NCBI GenBank assembly: GCA_964504025.1
Contig: CAZDCO010000042.1
Span: forward strand, 1 to 9,377
Source of the DNA: Scatosoma sp964504025
GTDB taxonomy: Bacteria > Bacillota > Clostridia > Christensenellales > Borkfalkiaceae
Direction of reading: 5' to 3'
Length of the DNA: 9,377 bases
In this document: positions 6,236-9,377 of the stretch, piece after piece
Layout of the letters: every line of letters begins with the position of its first letter
Numbering within the stretch: position 1 is the stretch's first letter
Notes under the pieces: generated by a model
Databases searched by the model: none
Seen by the model: only the letters and a program-made list of their open reading frames with translations
Told to the model about the DNA's origin: nothing
Program-made: the position numbers and the translations under genes

Positions 6236-7297
6236 TTACAGCCGATATACCCAGCCGAACTCGTCTTCGCGTTTGCCCCACTGAATACCTGTCAACACGT
6301 CGTACAGTTTTTGCGTAACTTCGCCGATCTTGCCGCCGCCCACGACGTATTCTTCCTCGCCGTACGCCAACTGTCCGATCGGGGAAACGACCGCCGCCGT
6401 ACCGCAGCCCCACGCCTCTTCCAACGCACCCGTCTTCAAGGCGTCTACCAGCTCGTCTACCGACAACAACCGCTCCGTTACCGTATATCCCATGCTACGC
6501 AACACTTCGATACAGCTCTTGCGCGTAATGCCGGGCAAAATCGATCCCGTCAACTTCGGCGTAACGATCTCGCCGTTGATTTTGAACATGACGTTCATCG
6601 CGCCCACTTCTTCGATATACTTCCGCTCGACGCCGTCCAACCACAGCACTTGCGAATATCCCTTCTTCGCCGCGCGTTCGCCCGCACGCGTACTCGCCGC
6701 GTAGTTCCCGCCGCATTTCGCGTAGCCCGTGCCGCCGCGAACGGTACGCACGTCCTGATCCTCGATCATAATCTTGACGGGGTTGATTCCCTCGGCGTAA
6801 TAGCTTCCGCTCGGCGACGCGATCAACATAAAGCTTGCGCGGTGTACGGCGTGTACCCCCAACGATTCGTCGTTGCCGAACATAAACGGACGCAGATACA
6901 ACGACGTACCGAACGTCTTGGGTACCCATCTTTCCTCCGTCTTAACGAACGTCGTCAACAAGTCCAACATATCCTGTTCGTCCATTTGCGGCAAACTCAT
7001 ACGCTCGGCGGAGTTGTTCATTCTCTTCACGTTCTCCAACGGACGGAAGAGTTGCACGCCGCCGTCGGCGCGACGGTAGGCTTTCAAGCCCTCGAAAATT
7101 TCCGCACCGTAGTGTAACACCGTAGAAGCAGGGTGCAAAGAAATTCTACCGAACGGCACGATACGCGCGTCGTGCCAGCCTTGTTTCTCGTCGTAATCTA
7201 CCAACAACATGTGGTCGGTAAACACCTTGCCAAAGCCTAAACTTTCCTCCGGCGGCAGCTGCGCGGGCGTCGTCGTTTTCGTGATCTTGATATCCAT
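6236..7297 (-). CDS. ilvE: Branched-chain amino acid aminotransferase (fold type IV, class II BCAT)
   Basis: This PLP enzyme transfers an amino group from glutamate to the 2-oxoacids of valine, leucine and isoleucine. From the chosen start it has 353 residues, usual for the longer BCAT form that includes the mitochondrial-type enzymes. Visible motifs are GFGKVFTDHM (21-30), LHYGAEIFEGLKAYR (61-75), LYLRPFMFG (133-141), and the PLP lysine context GYAKCGGNYA with Lys194. QVLWLDGVERKYIEEVGAMNVMF (216-238) and the phosphate-binding GSILPGITR (251-259) follow, then EAWGCGTAAVVSPIG (294-308). An in-frame ATG 14 codons upstream (7339) is rejected: it lacks a Shine-Dalgarno and sits about 14 nt from the predicted transcription start. 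The chosen ATG has GAGG about 8 nt upstream and begins MDIKITKT. The gene has its own promoter and is followed by the leuA promoter and T-box. I see no terminator after it. Confidence 0.96.
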   Translation of the reverse strand: MDIKITKTTTPAQLPPEESLGFGKVFTDHMLLVDYDEKQGWHDARIVPFGRISLHPASTVLHYGAEIFEGLKAYRRADGGVQLFRPLENVKRMNNSAERMSLPQMDEQDMLDLLTTFVKTEERWVPKTFGTSLYLRPFMFGNDESLGVHAVHRASFMLIASPSGSYYAEGINPVKIMIEDQDVRTVRGGTGYAKCGGNYAASTRAGERAAKKGYSQVLWLDGVERKYIEEVGAMNVMFKINGEIVTPKLTGSILPGITRKSCIEVLRSMGYTVTERLLSVDELVDALKTGALEEAWGCGTAAVVSPIGQLAYGEEEYVVGGGKIGEVTQKLYDVLTGIQWGKREDEFGWVYRL

Positions 7298-7359
7298 AAT
7301 CCGCCTCGTTTTACCATTCGAAAATCGAATAGCAAGCATTTCTGTAATTTATTTATATA

Positions 7360-7388
7360 ATAATAGCACTTCGCGTGCGTTATGTCAA
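7360..7388 (-). promoter_or_regulatory. Promoter of ilvE, extended -10 type
   Basis: On the minus strand TTGACA (rc of 7383-7388) is followed by 17 bp and TATTAT (rc of 7360-7365). A TG lies one base before the -10, giving TGC-TATTAT. Transcription would start near 7353, about 56 nt upstream of the chosen ilvE start. No riboswitch or T-box lies in this short leader. Confidence 0.83.
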
Positions 7389-7429
7389 CGAATTTCGGCG
7401 TATAATTTTTTCTTTTTTTAGCGAAAAGC

Positions 7430-9025
7430 TTATTCTTGCGCGTTTTCGCATTGAATATCTTCGACGAACTGCGCGTTTTGTTCGGGATACGCGGAGAGCA
7501 TAGGCTCGACGTCCGCGCCGCGCTTTCTATCGAAGTAGTTTTTCGTGATCTTTGCAACCAAGCCGCTCATCAATACCAAACCGATCAAGTTGGGCAGCGC
7601 CATCAAGCCGTTGAAAGTATCGGAAATTTCCCACGCGAGCGTGTTATCCATAACCGCCGCCGCGATAACGAGCAACACGTACAACACTTTGAAAGCGACG
7701 GTAGCGATCTTTTGTCCCTTCTCCCCCGTCTTACGGAAGAGGAATTGCACGCAACGTTCGCCGTAGTACGACCACGCCAAAATGGTGGTGAACGCAAAGA
7801 GAGGAATCATAACCGCGTAGATCACAGTACCGACGTCGCCGAACATGCTTTGGAAGGCTTTCATGGATACGACCGTCGTGGACCATACGGCGTTGCCGCT
7901 CGCGTCCACTTTATACAACACGTCCGTCATACCCGCTTCGTTGCCGAACGAAATCAAAATGACCAGTGCCGTCAACGTACAGATGATGAACGTATCGAAG
8001 AAGACTTCGAAAATGCCCCACAAGCCCTGCTTGACGGGTTCGCGCGTTACGGACGCGCTGTGCGCGATAACCGACGAACCGAGCCCTGCCTCGTTGGAGA
8101 ATACGCCGCGCGCAAGTCCCTTTTGAATGATTTGCGCGAACGCGTAACCGCCTACGCCCGCGATTGCCGATTCGAAGGTGAAAATATTGCTGAAAATGAG
8201 TACGAACACGTTGCCGATTGCCGTAACGTTAGCGAAGATGATGATCAACGCCATACCGATAAAGAGCAAGGACATGAAGGGTACGAGGATAGACGCCACT
8301 TTACCGATCGACTTGATACCGCCCAAAATGACGAGCGCGAGTACGACGGCGACGACGATCCCGACGATCAATACGACGACGTCGGTGTTAACGCCCTCGA
8401 CCGAACCGAAAATATCCTCGAACGTGCCTGCGATGTTGTTCGTTTGCGCGCCGCTCATACCGATCGCAGCGAACACGCAAAATACCGCCGCCATCACGCC
8501 GAGTACCTTACCGAAACCGCGCAACGCCCGACCGCGTTTGCCCTTTACTCCCCTGCCGATACCTTCGGAAAGATATTGCATAGGACCGCCCGAAAATTCG
8601 CCCGTGTAGTCCTTTTTACGGAAGAACATACCGAGGACGTTTTCCGCGTAGTTCGTTACCATACCGAAAAAGGCGGATATCCACATCCAGAACACCGCGC
8701 CCGGACCGCCCGTCATGATCGCGGAGGTAACGCCGATGATGTTTCCCGTGCCGACCGTACCCGAAATGGCGGTGGCGAATGCCTCGAAGGGGGAAATCGT
8801 CTTTTCTTCCTGCAACCCCGTTACCTTACGCGGCTTGCCGATACTCTTGACGGTGGGGATAATCGTTTCTCCCCAAGACGTACCGAATTTGCGCACTTGT
8901 AAAAACTTCGTGCGAACGGTGAGTAGGATACCCGTGCCGAGGATCAAGACGATCATCGGCCAGCCCCAAACGACGCTGTTGATCGCATCGTTTACGCTTT
9001 TGATCGCTGCAAAAATCTGTTCCAT
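7430..9025 (-). CDS. Na+:alanine/glycine symporter, AGCS family
   Basis: AGCS (alanine or glycine:cation symporter) proteins use the sodium gradient to import alanine and/or glycine across the cytoplasmic membrane. The 531-residue protein shows the family signatures GTVGTGNIIGVTSAIMTGGPGA (89-110, the first gap-rich helix), YTGEFSGGPMQYL (140-152), SGAQTNNIAGTFE (191-203) and GVFSNEAGLGSSVIAHS (307-323). There are about ten or eleven hydrophobic segments, for example near 21-38, 175-192, 214-236, 248-266, 342-361, 400-418, 443-460 and 475-492. A hydrophilic, Glu/Asn-rich C-terminal tail of about 35 residues follows the last helix and makes it longer than many members. The start used has AGGAG 6 nt upstream; an ATG ten codons further up has no such site. 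The glycine riboswitch in its leader favours glycine as a substrate. Transporter specificity (Gly, Ala or both) cannot be set from sequence alone. Confidence 0.95.
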   Translation of the reverse strand: MEQIFAAIKSVNDAINSVVWGWPMIVLILGTGILLTVRTKFLQVRKFGTSWGETIIPTVKSIGKPRKVTGLQEEKTISPFEAFATAISGTVGTGNIIGVTSAIMTGGPGAVFWMWISAFFGMVTNYAENVLGMFFRKKDYTGEFSGGPMQYLSEGIGRGVKGKRGRALRGFGKVLGVMAAVFCVFAAIGMSGAQTNNIAGTFEDIFGSVEGVNTDVVVLIVGIVVAVVLALVILGGIKSIGKVASILVPFMSLLFIGMALIIIFANVTAIGNVFVLIFSNIFTFESAIAGVGGYAFAQIIQKGLARGVFSNEAGLGSSVIAHSASVTREPVKQGLWGIFEVFFDTFIICTLTALVILISFGNEAGMTDVLYKVDASGNAVWSTTVVSMKAFQSMFGDVGTVIYAVMIPLFAFTTILAWSYYGERCVQFLFRKTGEKGQKIATVAFKVLYVLLVIAAAVMDNTLAWEISDTFNGLMALPNLIGLVLMSGLVAKITKNYFDRKRGADVEPMLSAYPEQNAQFVEDIQCENAQE

Positions 9026-9093
9026 ATACAACTCCTGCGTATAAAAAAATAACAAAATGAACGCAAATACGCTAATTCACTCCGCTATCGACG

Positions 9094-9142
9094 AAAAATA
9101 CGCAAAACGGCTACGGCGTGCGAAAACGCGAACGCTTCGTAG
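9094..9142 (-). terminator. Possible expression-platform hairpin of the glycine riboswitch
   Basis: On the minus strand a 12-bp stem forms from CTACG, GCGT and GCG on one side and CGC, ACGC and CGTAG on the other (9111-9142). It has two 2-nt bulges on the 5' side and a TTTT loop. Downstream comes CCGTTTT and then, 12 nt after the stem, TTTTT (9094-9098). The U-tract is interrupted, so termination is plausible but not certain. The position between aptamer II and the gene suits a riboswitch-controlled terminator. It does not overlap the aptamer P1 strand in an obvious way. Confidence 0.45.
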
Positions 9143-9149
9143 ATCGTTG

Positions 9150-9320
9150 CAGCAATACTCTGTCCTTTTGCCTGAGAGATTAACGGCGGTCGCCGCTTTG
9201 CCCCTTCGGCACCCTTTTGGGATTCTCCGGAGTGCTATCCGATTGCAGTTCCCAACCTTGCGGTCACCTGAGAGATTTACTCCTTCGGTCGGACGAAACC
9301 GTCCATCTTCTGCAATCTTC
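9150..9320 (-). promoter_or_regulatory. Tandem glycine riboswitch upstream of the AGCS symporter
   Basis: Two glycine aptamers lie in the leader on the minus strand. Aptamer I (9241-9317) is closed by a perfect 8-bp P1, GATTGCAG with CTGCAATC, and carries GACCGAAGGAG and ATCTCTCAGG. Aptamer II (about 9157-9233) has CCGGAGA, a CCC-AAAA-GGG hairpin, GTGCCGAAGGGGCAA, an AGCGGC/GCCGTT hairpin and the hallmark ATCTCTCAGGCAAAAGGACAGAG-type core, followed by a GAGT closing strand. A linker of 7 nt joins them. Such elements are known upstream of glycine cleavage genes and AGCS transporters. Whether glycine turns this one on or off cannot be decided from the sequence. Confidence 0.92.
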
Positions 9321-9342
9321 GTTTAGCGCTTGCTTTTGAAAT

Positions 9343-9371
9343 ATGATAGCACACGCCGTACGCTTTGTCAA
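9343..9371 (-). promoter_or_regulatory. Promoter of the AGCS symporter transcript, extended -10 type
   Basis: On the minus strand TTGACA (rc of 9366-9371) is followed by a 17-bp spacer ending TGC, and then TATCAT (rc of 9343-9348). Transcription would start near 9336, shortly before aptamer I of the glycine riboswitch, giving a leader of about 310 nt. Confidence 0.85.
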
Positions 9372-9377
9372 CGGAAT

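Noticed and set aside
7298..7339. Upstream ATG of ilvE giving 14 extra residues
   Set aside because: It has no Shine-Dalgarno and lies almost at the predicted transcription start; the internal ATG at 7297 has GAGG at proper spacing and the usual BCAT N-terminus.
7436..8902. Plus-strand open frame of about 488 codons opposite the symporter
   Set aside because: The translation is full of Arg, His and Asp and lacks domains; the opposite strand encodes an unmistakable AGCS transporter.
9026..9055. Upstream ATG of the symporter giving 10 extra residues
   Set aside because: No ribosome binding site precedes it, and it would span the real AGGAG site of the ATG at 9025.

Overview
This window is a branched-chain amino acid (BCAA) biosynthesis locus. 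Every recognised gene lies on the minus strand, so the transcription order runs from right to left: a glycine/alanine symporter gene (AGCS family), ilvE, then leuA-ilvB-ilvN-ilvC, and finally the 5' part of ilvD, which runs off the left edge. The style suggests a low-to-medium GC Gram-positive lineage, probably an uncultured Clostridia-like member of the Bacillota. The grounds are a leucine T-box leader, a tandem glycine riboswitch, strong AGGAG-type ribosome binding sites, and near-consensus TTGACA promoters with 17-bp spacers. I cannot name a genus.

Right end (about 7430-9377): a promoter with an extended -10 (9343-9371) reads into a roughly 310-nt leader that holds a two-aptamer glycine riboswitch (about 9150-9320). 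This leads into a 531-residue Na+:alanine/glycine symporter. A second promoter of nearly the same design (7360-7388) drives ilvE, a branched-chain aminotransferase.

Centre (about 2450-6190): a third promoter (6158-6186) starts a roughly 320-nt leader with a complete T-box. It has a stem I with a CUC leucine specifier, a T-box motif whose UGGU matches an A discriminator base, and a perfect 9-bp terminator stem followed by seven U residues. The leader controls leuA (type 2 isopropylmalate synthase), ilvB and ilvN (acetohydroxyacid synthase large and small subunits) and ilvC (ketol-acid reductoisomerase). Intergenic gaps are short (28, 11 and 44 nt).

Left end (1-889): ilvD (dihydroxyacid dehydratase) is separated from ilvC by 576 bp without a convincing gene. 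That gap carries two nearly identical 95-bp palindromic repeat units plus degenerate partial copies, and resembles an interspersed non-coding repeat cluster.

Together IlvBN, IlvC, IlvD and IlvE give the common valine/isoleucine route (pyruvate or 2-oxobutyrate to the 2-oxoacids and their transamination). LeuA diverts 2-oxoisovalerate toward leucine. Genes for leuB, leuC, leuD and ilvA are not in the window. Nothing here looks like an undescribed system. The points worth a second look are regulatory (T-box, glycine riboswitch platform, missing terminators), the palindromic repeats, and a Tyr in the IlvC cofactor loop.
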